Shown piece by piece: positions 9,201-17,339 of a DNA stretch of 64,000 nt. Under the pieces are notes generated by a model that saw only the letters and a list, made by a program, of their open reading frames with translations, made no database searches and was not told the DNA's origin. Location of the stretch: the NCBI GenBank assembly GCA_026983775.1, contig JALSTK010000117.1:1-64000 (forward strand), in the 5' to 3' direction. The DNA is from Calditrichia bacterium (GTDB lineage: Bacteria; Calditrichota; Calditrichia; Calditrichales; Calditrichaceae). The position numbers and the translations under genes are program-made. Numbering within the stretch: the stretch's first letter is position 1; each line of letters starts with the position of its first letter.

Positions 9201-10457
9201 ATCCACAATAAAACTAAGCTGATCATTAAACAGAGCTCCGGCCTTAAAATGGGCCATGGTTTCTACGATACCGCCGTCCAGATTAAGCGCGATTTTAATA
9301 AATTCTTCCCCGTAACCGGTTGCGTAAGCGGCTCGTAAAAGGCCCTTTTTCAGGTAGGGTCGGAAGCGGCGCAGCCCTTTCCGTGCCACTTCCAGGGGTG
9401 TGCCTGAATTGCTCGCGTAATATTGATCCACAATATTGTTATGTTCATCCATAAGCAGAAGCTTGGTTGTAGTTGAACCGGCGTCGATTCCCAAAAAGAG
9501 CGCAGTCGATTCCCCTCGTTCTTCCGGACGAAGTTTACGGACATTAAAACGATTGTGACGCTGTTGGAAGGCCTCATATTCTTTTTGAGAAGTGAAAAGG
9601 GGCTGCAAGGTACGAATGGTCTGTAGTCCTTTTTTTTCATCTGCCAGAGTACGCAGCAATTGTTTTAATGTAAATTGTTGAGAATTCTCTTCTGAGAGCA
9701 GGGAGGCACCCATGGCCACCAATACTTCGGAGTGGTCCGGCAGGATAAAGTTTTCTCGAGGTTGTTCCAGTGTTTCTACAAATGCAGTCCGTAATTCGGA
9801 TAAAAAAGTGAGCGGGCCACCGGCGAAAAGGACTTTTCCTTTAACATCGGCCCCGGCCAGGAGCGAAGTAATGGCCTGATTGGCAACAGCAGTAAATACA
9901 GCTCTGGCTATGTCGTTTTTATCCTCTCCCTTGTTGAGCAAAGCCTGAACGTCCGTTTTGGCGAAGACTCCGCAGCGGGAGGCGATATACAGCTTCTTTT
10001 TACTCTGTTTGGCCATTTCATTTAATGTGGTGGGGGAAACATTTAACAGAGTAGCCATTTGATCGATAAAAGACCCTGTTCCGCCGGCACAACTGCCGTT
10101 CATTCTCATTTCCGGCGTCTGGTTTTTACTGAAAAGGACGATTTTGGCGTCTTCTCCGCCGAGTTCGATAAAGGTGGATATTTCTCTGTAAAAACTACGA
10201 ATCGCTTTGGAAAGAGCGATAACCTCCTGAACGAAGGGAACTGAGATACGTGCCGCCAATCCCATTCCGGCACTCCCGGTAATATTTACCGTAAAGCTTT
10301 CCTGCCCGTATTCGGGAAGAAGTTGCCGTAGAATATGTAACAAGGTGTCTTTGACCTGGCCATTATGACGGGTATAAACTTTAAATTCCAGATCATTTTG
10401 ATCGGATAGGATAACCACTTTGGCCGTGGAAGAACCGAGATCGATACCAATCTTCAT
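6243..10457 (-). CDS. BcrA/BadF/BzdG-type acyl-CoA dehydratase activase fused to DUF2229 and dehydratase-like domains
   Basis: The 1404-residue length is typical of this fused family. Two ASKHA-fold ATPase domains are visible. The first starts GIDLGSSTAKVVI (residues 4-16) and the second has GIDAGSTTTKLLL near residue 323. Each carries the NG/E(A)CSxGTG loop, whose Cys holds a bridging [4Fe-4S] cluster in known activases. A Cys-rich motif CNGCGNKC lies near residue 606. The C-terminal half matches DUF2229 and 2-hydroxyacyl-CoA dehydratase D-like domains. Known relatives use ATP to drive low-potential electron transfer to dehydratases or benzoyl-CoA reductase. No partner dehydratase lies nearby, so the substrate is unknown. 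It probably requires anaerobic conditions. Confidence 0.85.
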   Translation of the reverse strand: MKIGIDLGSSTAKVVILSDQNDLEFKVYTRHNGQVKDTLLHILRQLLPEYGQESFTVNITGSAGMGLAARISVPFVQEVIALSKAIRSFYREISTFIELGGEDAKIVLFSKNQTPEMRMNGSCAGGTGSFIDQMATLLNVSPTTLNEMAKQSKKKLYIASRCGVFAKTDVQALLNKGEDKNDIARAVFTAVANQAITSLLAGADVKGKVLFAGGPLTFLSELRTAFVETLEQPRENFILPDHSEVLVAMGASLLSEENSQQFTLKQLLRTLADEKKGLQTIRTLQPLFTSQKEYEAFQQRHNRFNVRKLRPEERGESTALFLGIDAGSTTTKLLLMDEHNNIVDQYYASNSGTPLEVARKGLRRFRPYLKKGLLRAAYATGYGEEFIKIALNLDGGIVETMAHFKAGALFNDQLSFIVDVGGQDIKSIKIENKIVSDIQLNEACSSGTGSFIETFASSLNLELSDFVEQALFAKNPVDLGSRCSVFMNSKVKEALKDGVPVSDIAAGLAYSVVKNALYKVIKIRNTDELGENVFVQGGTFKNDAVLRAFELLTGKHVIRLNISEYMGAFGAALYAKQFYESHPHYKTKFNIDDIDHIEFTRREIHCNGCGNKCRISQFTFANKNRFYTGNRCERYFSNKVSTERITENYFRNREEILFDVDRYMDLSRLPVIDTDKPVIGIPRVLAVYEHYPFFYSFFRRLGFKVILSDNTNQTMYYRGLRTVSADNLCLPAKVAHGHILDLINKKVDRIFVPSIVFERSETKDSKNSFNCPIVTGYGEVLKQNIKTDVPIDSLPMSFNYIPGIKHNTYEYLKEYGVSKHDINHAIPFALETERTAIRLQKELGQKIIEKAQKENKPLIVVMGRPYHQDPLINTGILDLIYDLGAYGIPETAIPNLHEMNLDGVLPLTQWSYHNRLYLAAKWITHQKYDKIAAVQLNSFGCGPDAVVVDEVKSLVESGGRIYISIKIDEMSNMGAARIRLRSVLEALQQNTSIRLQKRQYSKPYSKKDRKKTILVPYFAKMYSDLLEPVFHRLGYHIVTLYEQSQEAIDTGLKYVNNDMCYPALIVIGDLLRALQSGKYDPNETVVALSQTNGQCRASNYVPLLKKALVEAGFTHTPVISLSADSFAEGFVFNPIKFIKYSVLLFAIADGILKMKLRTKPYEIRKGETIRLVNELIDELKQMVYDRAPNKKMLQQFMRYAVEKFNAIDVHYEQPYRKVGVVGEIYMKSNCFSNNYLVDWLEKRQCEVVLPSYLKFFEYGYYTQLYSTKNRISFLPLKLLTRTLNHLTITRYRNLVERELQRFDRYEEEVQIKEAIAAKDNPMPLYLQFGEGWLLPMEIAEMAKNGVKDVISLQPFGCISNHIVAKGTYRQFKDRYNMNMLLLDYESGTSDANTMNRLELFISNI

Positions 10458-10491
10458 CTATGCCTCAAAAATTTTTTATTTTAATAAATAA

Positions 10492-10522
10492 AACAAGTCG
10501 GATCAATTCAATCCGACTTGTT
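10492..10522 (-). terminator. Intrinsic terminator after the SPW-repeat gene
   Basis: A 12-bp perfect stem, AACAAGTCGGAT / ATCCGACTTGTT, has a 7-nt loop. On the minus strand it is followed by a T-rich tract (TTTTATTTATT). It ends the SPW-repeat transcript about 40 bp after its stop and insulates the activase gene. Confidence 0.85.
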
Positions 10523-10561
10523 ATAACCCTCTTTTTCAAACTCTAGATTCAGTGTTTGAGA

Positions 10562-10882
10562 TTACGCCACACTGCCTTTTCCTGAACCGCCGAGAGCTCC
10601 GAATCCGGCAACCATCAACAAGGTACCGCTGATGACATCGTTCCACAAATTACCGGCACCGCCTTGCAATGCCGGTATGAAAGCGGCTATAATCAACCAA
10701 ATACCAATAACTACGCTAAGCCAACCTTGCCATGATTTCTCTTTTGCCAGCAGATATCCTACATAAGCAGCAACAATACCTACGATCAGATCATTCCATA
10801 AATTTCCGGATGGAGTAAAATTCAGAAAAGCTGCAATGAAAATCCAAGCTCCCAATATCCCGTTAGTCCATGCTTGCCACAT
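10562..10882 (-). CDS. SPW-repeat small membrane protein
   Basis: The 106-residue product is almost entirely hydrophobic, with four membrane segments in two similar halves. Each half has a W-x(3)-G-x-W-(I/L) start and a NLWND motif near its middle (NLWNDLIVG, NLWNDVISG). This matches the SPW-repeat family, whose function is unknown. The gene has its own promoter, which looks sigma-54 dependent, and its own terminator, so it is probably a single-gene unit. This may point to expression in stress or a specific growth phase, but that is an inference from the promoter type alone. Confidence 0.85.
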   Translation of the reverse strand: MWQAWTNGILGAWIFIAAFLNFTPSGNLWNDLIVGIVAAYVGYLLAKEKSWQGWLSVVIGIWLIIAAFIPALQGGAGNLWNDVISGTLLMVAGFGALGGSGKGSVA

Positions 10883-10930
10883 TTTGTCGTCCTTTCAGTT
10901 AGAGTTAGTATTGAATTCAATTTGACTTAT

Positions 10931-10947
10931 TGCATAGGTCGTGCCAA
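10931..10947 (-). promoter_or_regulatory. Sigma-54-like (-24/-12) promoter of the SPW-repeat gene
   Basis: Read on the minus strand, the site is TTGGCACGACCTATGCA. It matches the consensus YTGGCACGrNNNTTGCW at all but one position and keeps the essential GG and GC doublets 10 bp apart. It would start transcription about 35-40 nt before the SPW-repeat start codon. A 6-5-6 inverted repeat (ATTCCT-N5-AGGAAT, 10948-10964) lies directly upstream. Confidence 0.65.
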
Positions 10948-11271
10948 ATTCCTAATACAGGAATCAACCTTTATAAATACAGTACGTTAGCTATGTTAAA
11001 AGGTTGGACTACAAGAATTAATCTCTAGGGATATTGGGAAGTTCTATTTCCCACTCATTCTTTTCTCAAGGGACCAAACCCACTCCGTAAAGGGGAATCC
11101 GACCGGAAACGGGAGTTCGCACCTCATTTTTTCAAATTGAAAACCGGCGGGTTTTTCCTTTTGGGTCGCTATAAACAAATTTTTTCGGGCGGTTGTTTTT
11201 GATTACTGTGTCTTTTAACTTCTATGGTAAAAAAGATCAAGGTAATCACAAAAATAAAGTGAGGTAAGACC
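10948..11271. other. Divergent intergenic region between the SPW-repeat gene and serA
   Basis: It holds the inverted repeat at 10948-10964 next to the SPW promoter and, near serA, an A/T-rich stretch. I see no gene, no recognisable riboswitch and no clear sigma-70 promoter for serA. The serA ribosome binding site (AGTGAGG) is near 11260. Confidence 0.4.
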
Positions 11272-12195
11272 ATGCCAAAAGTATTAGTTGCCACTGTTAA
11301 ACCCTTTGCTGCCAGGGCCGTGGAGGGTATACAAAAAATCGTGAAGGCGGCAGGCTATGAATTTGCTTTATTGGAAAAATACGCTGATCAGAAAGATTTT
11401 ATTTCTGCCGTCAAAGATGTCGATGCTCTGATCATCCGCAGCGATAAGGCTACCCGGGAAGTAATGGACCATGCTCCCGGATTGAAAATCATTGTCCGCG
11501 CCGGCGCCGGCTACGACAATATCGATCTGCAAGCGGCTACCGAAAAGGGCATCGTGGTCATGAATACTCCGGGTCAAAATTCCAATGCCGTGGCCGAACT
11601 GGCTCTGGGGATGATGGTCTATTTGGCCCGAAATCAATTTAATGGCAAGCCCGGTACGGAACTACGCGGCAAAACTTTGGGCATTCAGGCCTATGGTCAT
11701 GTGGGCAGTCTGGTAGCCGGTATTGCCAGGGGATTCGGCATGGAATTGTATGCCTATGACCCCTTTATCCCGAAGGAAGTTATTGAAAAAGACGGAGTGA
11801 GCGCCCTGGATTCCGTGGAAGAGCTTTATGAAACCTGTCAATACGTTTCGCTGCATATTCCGGCCAACGAACACACCGTTAAATCTGTCAATTATGCCTT
11901 ATTATCCAGGATGCCGCAGAATGCCGTGCTGGTTAATACGGCCCGTAAAGAGGTTATTCATGAAGGCGATTTGTTAAAGGTCTTTGCCGAGCGTCCGGAT
12001 TTTAAATATATATCCGATATTGCCCCGGATTGTGCCGGGGAAATTGCCGAAAAATATGAAGGACGGTTTTTCTTTACTCCCAAAAAGATGGGGGCTCAAA
12101 CGGCAGAAGCAAATATCAATGCCGGCCTGGCTGCAGCCAATCAAATTGTTAAGTTCTTTGAAAACGGGGACCGTACGTTTCAGGTAAATAAATAG
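11272..12195 (+). CDS. serA: D-3-phosphoglycerate dehydrogenase, short form
   Basis: The 307-residue product is an NAD-dependent 2-hydroxyacid dehydrogenase and would start phosphorylated serine synthesis from 3-phosphoglycerate. The nucleotide-binding loop is AYGHVG, with Ala at the first Gly of GxGxxG. NTARKEV carries the catalytic Arg. The usual C-terminal catalytic His (TPHxGA) is replaced by TPKKMGAQT, with Lys at 271 and 272. This Lys form is known from Bacteroidota and Entamoeba PGDH. There is no ACT domain, so no serine feedback site is expected. The next pathway gene, serC, lies 7 kb away on the other strand. Confidence 0.85.
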   Translation: MPKVLVATVKPFAARAVEGIQKIVKAAGYEFALLEKYADQKDFISAVKDVDALIIRSDKATREVMDHAPGLKIIVRAGAGYDNIDLQAATEKGIVVMNTPGQNSNAVAELALGMMVYLARNQFNGKPGTELRGKTLGIQAYGHVGSLVAGIARGFGMELYAYDPFIPKEVIEKDGVSALDSVEELYETCQYVSLHIPANEHTVKSVNYALLSRMPQNAVLVNTARKEVIHEGDLLKVFAERPDFKYISDIAPDCAGEIAEKYEGRFFFTPKKMGAQTAEANINAGLAAANQIVKFFENGDRTFQVNK

Positions 12196-12218
12196 CATCG
12201 TCTTTAAAGACTTAAAGA

Positions 12219-12249
12219 AAGGCTGCCTTCGGGCAGCCTTATTTTTTTT
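12219..12249 (+). terminator. Intrinsic terminator after serA
   Basis: The stem GGCTGCC / GGCAGCC closes on a TTCG tetraloop and is followed by TTATTTTTTTT. This is a strong, textbook terminator 24 bp after the serA stop. Confidence 0.9.
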
Positions 12250-12336
12250 ATTTAAATTCTGATGAAACATGGAAACGGATTTTACGTCTAAGGGCTTGTA
12301 ATAGTCGATCAATCTATTAAGAAAAGGAGAGCTCTC

Positions 12337-14427
12337 ATGGGAAACAAAAAAATTTTTCATATTATTTTTAAAACCTCGGTATTCCTGGTTATACTCGTTC
12401 TTACCAATTCACTTTTCGCTAAACCGGATGAGGGCATGTGGACTTTTGATAATCCGCCGGTGAAACAGTTAAAGGAAAAATATGGCTTCACGCCCACTCA
12501 AAAGTGGCTGGACCATGTTCGTTTGTCCAGTGTCCGTTTCATGGACGGCGGTTCGGGTTCCTTTGTGAGTCCCAACGGTCTGGTCATGACCAATCATCAT
12601 GTGGCTGTTGGTCAATTGCAAAAAATTTCTTCGGAGAAGAGAAATTATGTACAAACCGGTTTCTATGCTGTCACACCGGATCAGGAATTAAAGAGTTCCG
12701 ATCTGGAAGTCAATGTGTTGATGTCCATGCAGAATGTAACCCAACGTGTTTTAGCCGCCGTTAAAAAAGGTATGAATCATGAAGAGGCTTTCAAGGCCAA
12801 AGAGGCGGTTATTGCCGATATAGAAAAAGAGAGTATGGATAAAACCGGATTAAAATCAAGGGTTGTAAATCTGTATCATGGTGGTGAATACTGGCTTTAC
12901 CGCTATAAAAAATATACCGATGTTCGTCTGGTATTTGCTCCGGAAAGACAGGCTGCCTATTTCGGAGGAGACTTCGATAACTTTACCTATCCCCGTTATG
13001 ATTTGGATGTGGCCTTCTTCCGTGTTTATGAAAATGGCAAGCCGATTCATTCGCCCGATTATTTTAAATGGAATGCCAAAGGTGCCAAGGATAATGAACT
13101 TGTCTTCGTCTCCGGAAATCCCGGTTCTACCAGCAGACTGAATACTTATGCGCAACTGCTTTTTCAAAAGGATTATGGTTATCCGATGTCATTAAAATAT
13201 ATCAAATCATGGATTAAGAGTTTAAAAAAATATGCGGCTCGAGGGCCGGAACAGCAGCGTCGGGCCCTGGTCCACCTTTTCGGTCTTTCCAACGCAGAAA
13301 AAGCGATGACCGGCGAATATGAAGGATTGCAGGATACTACTTTGATGAACAAGCGCAAAAGAGAAGAAGCCGATTTTCGCAAAAAGATCGCTTCCAATCC
13401 TCAATGGCAAAAGGAATATGGCGATGCCTGGGATATCATTGCCAATAGCATCGAAAAACAGAAGAAATATCTGAAAAAACTGACATTCGAACGAATAATC
13501 GGTTCCCGAATGGCCGGCATTGCCACGGGTATTGTGCAATATGTGGAAGAAATTAAAAAACCCGATAAAGAACGATTGGAAGGATACCACGATTCGCAAC
13601 TTCCGGTGCTGAAATACCGTTTGTTATCTCCGGCTCCGATTTATGCCGATTTTGAACAGTTTAATCTTGCCTGGGGGCTCCATATGTCTTTATCGGTTTT
13701 GGGTAAAGATGATCCGTTTATAAAAACCGTGTTAAAAGGTAAAACTCCCGAACGAGTCGCCAAAGAATTGGTGGAAGGAAGCAAATTACTGGCTGTGGAT
13801 TACCGTAAGAAGTTAATGGACGGCGGAATGGAGGCCGTAAAGAAGAGTACGGACCCCATGATTGTCCTTGCGAGGGAAATCGACCCTATTTTGCGTAAAA
13901 ATCGGGAATGGTCTAAAAAGAATATCGAAAGTGTACTTGCTCCGGCCTCCGAGAAAATTGCTAAAGCGCGATTTGCCGTTTATGGTAAAAGTATGTATCC
14001 GGATGCCACCTTTACCTTACGCCTTTCCTATGGTACGGTTAAAGGATATCCCATGAACGGCACAAAGGCACCGTATAAGACTACCCTGTACGGTTTATAT
14101 GACCGATCATTGAGTTTCGATCAGGAAAAAGATTTCCAACTTCCGCAAAGATTTTGGAAGAATCAAAACAAATTGAATCTGGCTACTCCGGTTAATTTTG
14201 TCAATACCTGTGATATTATCGGGGGAAATTCAGGTTCACCGGTTATTAACCGAAAGGCGGAGGTTGTGGGATTGATTTTCGACGGAAATATTGAAAGTCT
14301 TGCGGGAAAATTTGAATACAATATTCGCAAAAACCGGGCGGTTGCCGTTCATACGGGATATATTACAGAAGCTCTGCGCCATTTGTATGATGCCGGTAAA
14401 CTGGCAGATGAGATCGAAGGGAAATAA
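12337..14427 (+). CDS. S46 family dipeptidyl-peptidase (DPP7-like)
   Basis: The 696-residue product has a signal peptide (about residues 1-28, ending SLFAK) and the typical S46 start GMWTFDNPP. The family is a chymotrypsin-fold serine exopeptidase that removes dipeptides in the periplasm or at the outer membrane. The catalytic His is His88 in TNHHV. The Asp probably lies in the GDFDNFTYPR region near residue 212. The nucleophile is Ser632 in GGNSGSP. Eighteen residues after the Ser is Gly650 (FDGN). In the characterised family, Gly here marks DPP7 (hydrophobic P1) and Arg marks DPP11 (acidic P1). A good ribosome binding site (AAGGAGAG) precedes the ATG. Confidence 0.9.
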   Translation: MGNKKIFHIIFKTSVFLVILVLTNSLFAKPDEGMWTFDNPPVKQLKEKYGFTPTQKWLDHVRLSSVRFMDGGSGSFVSPNGLVMTNHHVAVGQLQKISSEKRNYVQTGFYAVTPDQELKSSDLEVNVLMSMQNVTQRVLAAVKKGMNHEEAFKAKEAVIADIEKESMDKTGLKSRVVNLYHGGEYWLYRYKKYTDVRLVFAPERQAAYFGGDFDNFTYPRYDLDVAFFRVYENGKPIHSPDYFKWNAKGAKDNELVFVSGNPGSTSRLNTYAQLLFQKDYGYPMSLKYIKSWIKSLKKYAARGPEQQRRALVHLFGLSNAEKAMTGEYEGLQDTTLMNKRKREEADFRKKIASNPQWQKEYGDAWDIIANSIEKQKKYLKKLTFERIIGSRMAGIATGIVQYVEEIKKPDKERLEGYHDSQLPVLKYRLLSPAPIYADFEQFNLAWGLHMSLSVLGKDDPFIKTVLKGKTPERVAKELVEGSKLLAVDYRKKLMDGGMEAVKKSTDPMIVLAREIDPILRKNREWSKKNIESVLAPASEKIAKARFAVYGKSMYPDATFTLRLSYGTVKGYPMNGTKAPYKTTLYGLYDRSLSFDQEKDFQLPQRFWKNQNKLNLATPVNFVNTCDIIGGNSGSPVINRKAEVVGLIFDGNIESLAGKFEYNIRKNRAVAVHTGYITEALRHLYDAGKLADEIEGK

Positions 14428-14505
14428 CCTTCTGACCTGTTAAACTCCATAAGAACGAGGGCCGTAAAAAGTTCTGCTTCCTGCGGAGTTTTTTCTTTGT
14501 TACAT

Positions 14506-14519
14506 CCCATCCGGATGGG
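14506..14519. repeat. Perfect 14-bp palindrome in the gap before ygfZ
   Basis: CCCATCCGGATGGG is a perfect palindrome in the 296-bp gap between the S46 peptidase and the YgfZ-like gene. It could be an operator or a weak hairpin. A TTGACA box at 14649-14654 has no convincing -10 partner. Nothing else is recognisable in the gap. Confidence 0.35.
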
Positions 14520-14723
14520 TATCCGCTTTTGGGCCGGAGCCGATCTCCAATATCATAATTTAAGCGTTTTTAAAATTACCACCACGAAGAGACCCAACTT
14601 GCAGACGTATTTATGGAACCTCTTCTGTCTGGAATAAATATTTTTCACTTGACAAATACAATTCAACAGGCCAAATTAAGTGTATTGATAATTACTGACC
14701 GGGTTTAATGAACCGTCCTGAGT

Positions 14724-15806
14724 ATGAAAAGATTACCTTTACATGAATTTCATGTAAGCCACGAAGCGCGTTGGGCAGAAATAAATCATTGGATACTTCC
14801 CGCTCATTACGGCGATCCTGCCGTGGAAATTGAACGGGCCAAAAACAGCGTGGTTTTACTGGACCGCAGTTATCTCGGTAAAGTAAAGTTAAGCGGACCG
14901 GATACGATTGATTTTCTTAATCACACATCTACCAATGATATGCATTGTCTGTTTGCTCAGACCGTTTGCGATACGGTTTTCAGTACACCACAGGGTAAAA
15001 TTGTCGATTATTGCCGAACTCTCCATCTGATTCCCGATGTATTGCTTGTCTCCAGTTTTATGGACAGCAAACATATTCTTTCCTGGCTGGAACGTTTACA
15101 ATTAACCGAAACGGTTGACATCGCGGATGCCTCCGAGGGATTTCTTTGGCTAACACTGATCGGCCCCCAAAGTATTTCCCTGATCGAAAGTTGCAGCGGG
15201 CATGCGATTTCCATTAAAGACGATACGGTTTGGCTTAAGAATGGCGAAAGCGAATTTCCGGCTCTGCGTAACGATAATTTTATGGTTCCCGCTTATAATT
15301 TATGCCTGCCGACCGAAAATTCGACTTCCCTGGTAGATTGGATTGTGGAAGAAATGAATCAATTTAACGGCGTGTTGATCGGGGAAGAAGCCTTCCAGAT
15401 TATTCGTGTGGAGAGCGGTATGCCCGATTGGGGTACAGAGCTTACCGAAGAGTATAATCCTCATGAAGCGCGGTTACTCAATGCCGTCAGTTTCACGAAA
15501 GGAGCTTATACCGGTCAGGAAGTCATCGCCCGTCTCGATACCTATGGTACGGTTCAAAAATATTTGATGATTGTGGACATCTTTGGTCAGCTGGATGAAC
15601 CTCCGCCGGTGAAAATCGCCTATAATCATCAAATCATCGGCACCTTAACCAGTTATGCCTTTGACCCCATTTCTCAGCAACATGTGGGTCTGGGGTATGT
15701 GGATCGTACCTATACCGTGGATGGGCTCAACCTGAAAGTGGATATTCTTACCAGAAATTACAGTATACCGGCCCGGCTGCGCATTCCGCCGTCCGCTTCG
15801 ATATAA
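14724..15806 (+). CDS. ygfZ: YgfZ/GcvT-domain folate-binding protein
   Basis: The 360-residue product has the GcvT-like fold, with the N-terminal LLDRSYLGKVKLSG strand region and a C-terminal barrel. YgfZ proteins bind tetrahydrofolate and support Fe-S enzymes such as the tRNA thiotransferase MiaB. The family signature KGCYxGQE appears here as KGAYTGQEV (residues 259-267), so the conserved Cys is Ala261. That Cys is functionally important in the E. coli protein. True GcvT has KGxxxGxE with Asp or Glu nearby, so assignment to the YgfZ branch is likely but not certain. It is the first gene of an apparent operon with the DUF2203 and dus genes. Confidence 0.75.
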   Translation: MKRLPLHEFHVSHEARWAEINHWILPAHYGDPAVEIERAKNSVVLLDRSYLGKVKLSGPDTIDFLNHTSTNDMHCLFAQTVCDTVFSTPQGKIVDYCRTLHLIPDVLLVSSFMDSKHILSWLERLQLTETVDIADASEGFLWLTLIGPQSISLIESCSGHAISIKDDTVWLKNGESEFPALRNDNFMVPAYNLCLPTENSTSLVDWIVEEMNQFNGVLIGEEAFQIIRVESGMPDWGTELTEEYNPHEARLLNAVSFTKGAYTGQEVIARLDTYGTVQKYLMIVDIFGQLDEPPPVKIAYNHQIIGTLTSYAFDPISQQHVGLGYVDRTYTVDGLNLKVDILTRNYSIPARLRIPPSASI

Positions 15807-15879
15807 TAATCGATTCGGTTTGTATTTATTACCTCTGTTTTTTAGCTTAAGAAACAATACAAAAAATAAGTGATGATCA

Positions 15880-16275
15880 ATGGCCAACTATTCCTATATA
15901 AAACATTTTACCATTGCCGAAGCCAATGCGAAAATCCGTTATCTGCGCCCGCTTCTGGAAGAATTAAGGCAGCTTAGTATCGTCCTGACTGAAAACGGGT
16001 TCGATATTTATCAGGGTCGATATAAACCCGGCTATCATCCCGGCACACGGGACGAATTTCCGCCCCGGTACAGACGGATGCTCGGCCTGATTCATCAACT
16101 GAACGATGACGGTATTGAAGTGAAAGGGATTGAACAGGGTCTGGTTGATTTTCCGGCCCTTCGTCCCAATGGTGAAGAGGTATTTTTATGCTGGAAACTG
16201 GACGAAGACTATATTGAGTTCTGGCATCCGTTGCAGGGTGGAATGAAAGGACGCGAACATATCGATGATTTTTGA
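15880..16275 (+). CDS. DUF2203 family protein
   Basis: The 131-residue product matches DUF2203. It has an N-terminal FTIAEANAKI helix, a long amphipathic helical region and a C-terminal block with GIEVKGIEQGLVDFPALR, CWKLDE and FWH motifs. Function is unknown. It lies 73 bp after the YgfZ-like gene and its stop codon is 2 bp before the dus start, so it is probably translationally coupled to a tRNA-modifying enzyme. A role linked to tRNA or translation is a guess from context only. Confidence 0.8.
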   Translation: MANYSYIKHFTIAEANAKIRYLRPLLEELRQLSIVLTENGFDIYQGRYKPGYHPGTRDEFPPRYRRMLGLIHQLNDDGIEVKGIEQGLVDFPALRPNGEEVFLCWKLDEDYIEFWHPLQGGMKGREHIDDF

Positions 16276-16277
16276 CT

Positions 16278-17339
16278 ATGGTTATTAAATACGGAAGTTA
16301 TGAAATCGAACAGGGGCTCTTTCTGGCGCCCATGGAGAGTGTTACGGATTATCCGTTTCGGATGATTTGTAAAGAGTTGGGTGCTGACGTGGTTTATTCC
16401 GAATTTATCAGTTCCGAAGCCTTGATCCGGGATGCCCGGAAGGCGTTTAAAAAAATGACCATTCAGCCTGAAGAGCACCCGATCGGTATTCAGATTTATG
16501 GCAACCGGGTGGGCGCTATGGTAAGAGCCGCTCAACTGGCTGAAGAGAAGGGGCCGGATTTTATCGATATTAATTTTGGCTGCCCGGTAAAAAAAGTGGC
16601 ATTAAAAGGAGCCGGAGCCGGCCTGTTAAGAGATGTCCCGCTTATGATCGATATTTGTAAAGCCGTCGCCCGTTCGGTGAGTGTACCGGTGACTGCCAAA
16701 ACTCGCCTGGGATGGGATGCAGAATCAATTGAAATCGTGGAAATTGCCAGGAAAATGGAAGATGTGGGCATCGAGGCCCTTGCTTTGCATGCCCGAACAC
16801 GTGCCCAGGGCTATAAGGGGCAGGCAGACTGGCGCTGGATCGGGGAAGTGAAAAAAGCGGTGGGCATTCCCGTGATTGGTAACGGTGATGTTACCGACGC
16901 GAAGCAGGTTAAACAAATGTTTGCCGAAACCGGCTGTGATGCGGTAATGATTGGCAGGGGAGCCATTCATAATCCGTGGATATTTCGTTCTGCCAGGAAA
17001 TACCTGCAATCGGAGGAAATTACCGCTTCTCCGGATCTAAAAGAAAGAATCCGCCTTTTAAAAAGACACTATCAATACAGTATAGCCTATAAAGGGGAGC
17101 GGAAAGGGATTATCGAGATGCGCAAGCATATCAGCGGCTATCTGAGAGATTTACCGCATATCGCCAAATTTCGGCTGGAACTGATGCAATATGATCAATG
17201 GCAGCCCATTCTGGATAAATTGGATGATTTATCCGAGGTTAAACTGGCCGAAGATTTGGTTCGTTCGGAGAAAGAATATAAAACCGATATCAGTAATATC
17301 TCCTGCCGGATGCCCCCTGATTCGCGTTTAATGAGTTGA
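16278..17339 (+). CDS. dusB: tRNA-dihydrouridine synthase (DusB-like)
   Basis: The 353-residue product is an FMN-dependent TIM barrel that reduces uridines in the tRNA D-loop. Clear motifs are LAPMESVTDYPFR near the start, INFGCPVKKV with the catalytic Cys, LHARTRAQGYKG with the FMN-binding His/Arg, and IGNGDV and MIGRGA for phosphate binding. I chose ATG 16278, two bases after the DUF2203 stop; a TTG six bases earlier is the alternative. There is no strong ribosome binding site, which fits coupling. The 3' end overlaps the convergent apbE gene by 12 bp. Confidence 0.9.
   Translation: MVIKYGSYEIEQGLFLAPMESVTDYPFRMICKELGADVVYSEFISSEALIRDARKAFKKMTIQPEEHPIGIQIYGNRVGAMVRAAQLAEEKGPDFIDINFGCPVKKVALKGAGAGLLRDVPLMIDICKAVARSVSVPVTAKTRLGWDAESIEIVEIARKMEDVGIEALALHARTRAQGYKGQADWRWIGEVKKAVGIPVIGNGDVTDAKQVKQMFAETGCDAVMIGRGAIHNPWIFRSARKYLQSEEITASPDLKERIRLLKRHYQYSIAYKGERKGIIEMRKHISGYLRDLPHIAKFRLELMQYDQWQPILDKLDDLSEVKLAEDLVRSEKEYKTDISNISCRMPPDSRLMS

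Noticed and set aside
11974-12360. 128-codon minus-strand frame over the end of serA
   Set aside because: It runs antisense through serA and its terminator.
14649-14654. TTGACA box as ygfZ promoter
   Set aside because: No acceptable -10 box at 16-18 nt spacing.
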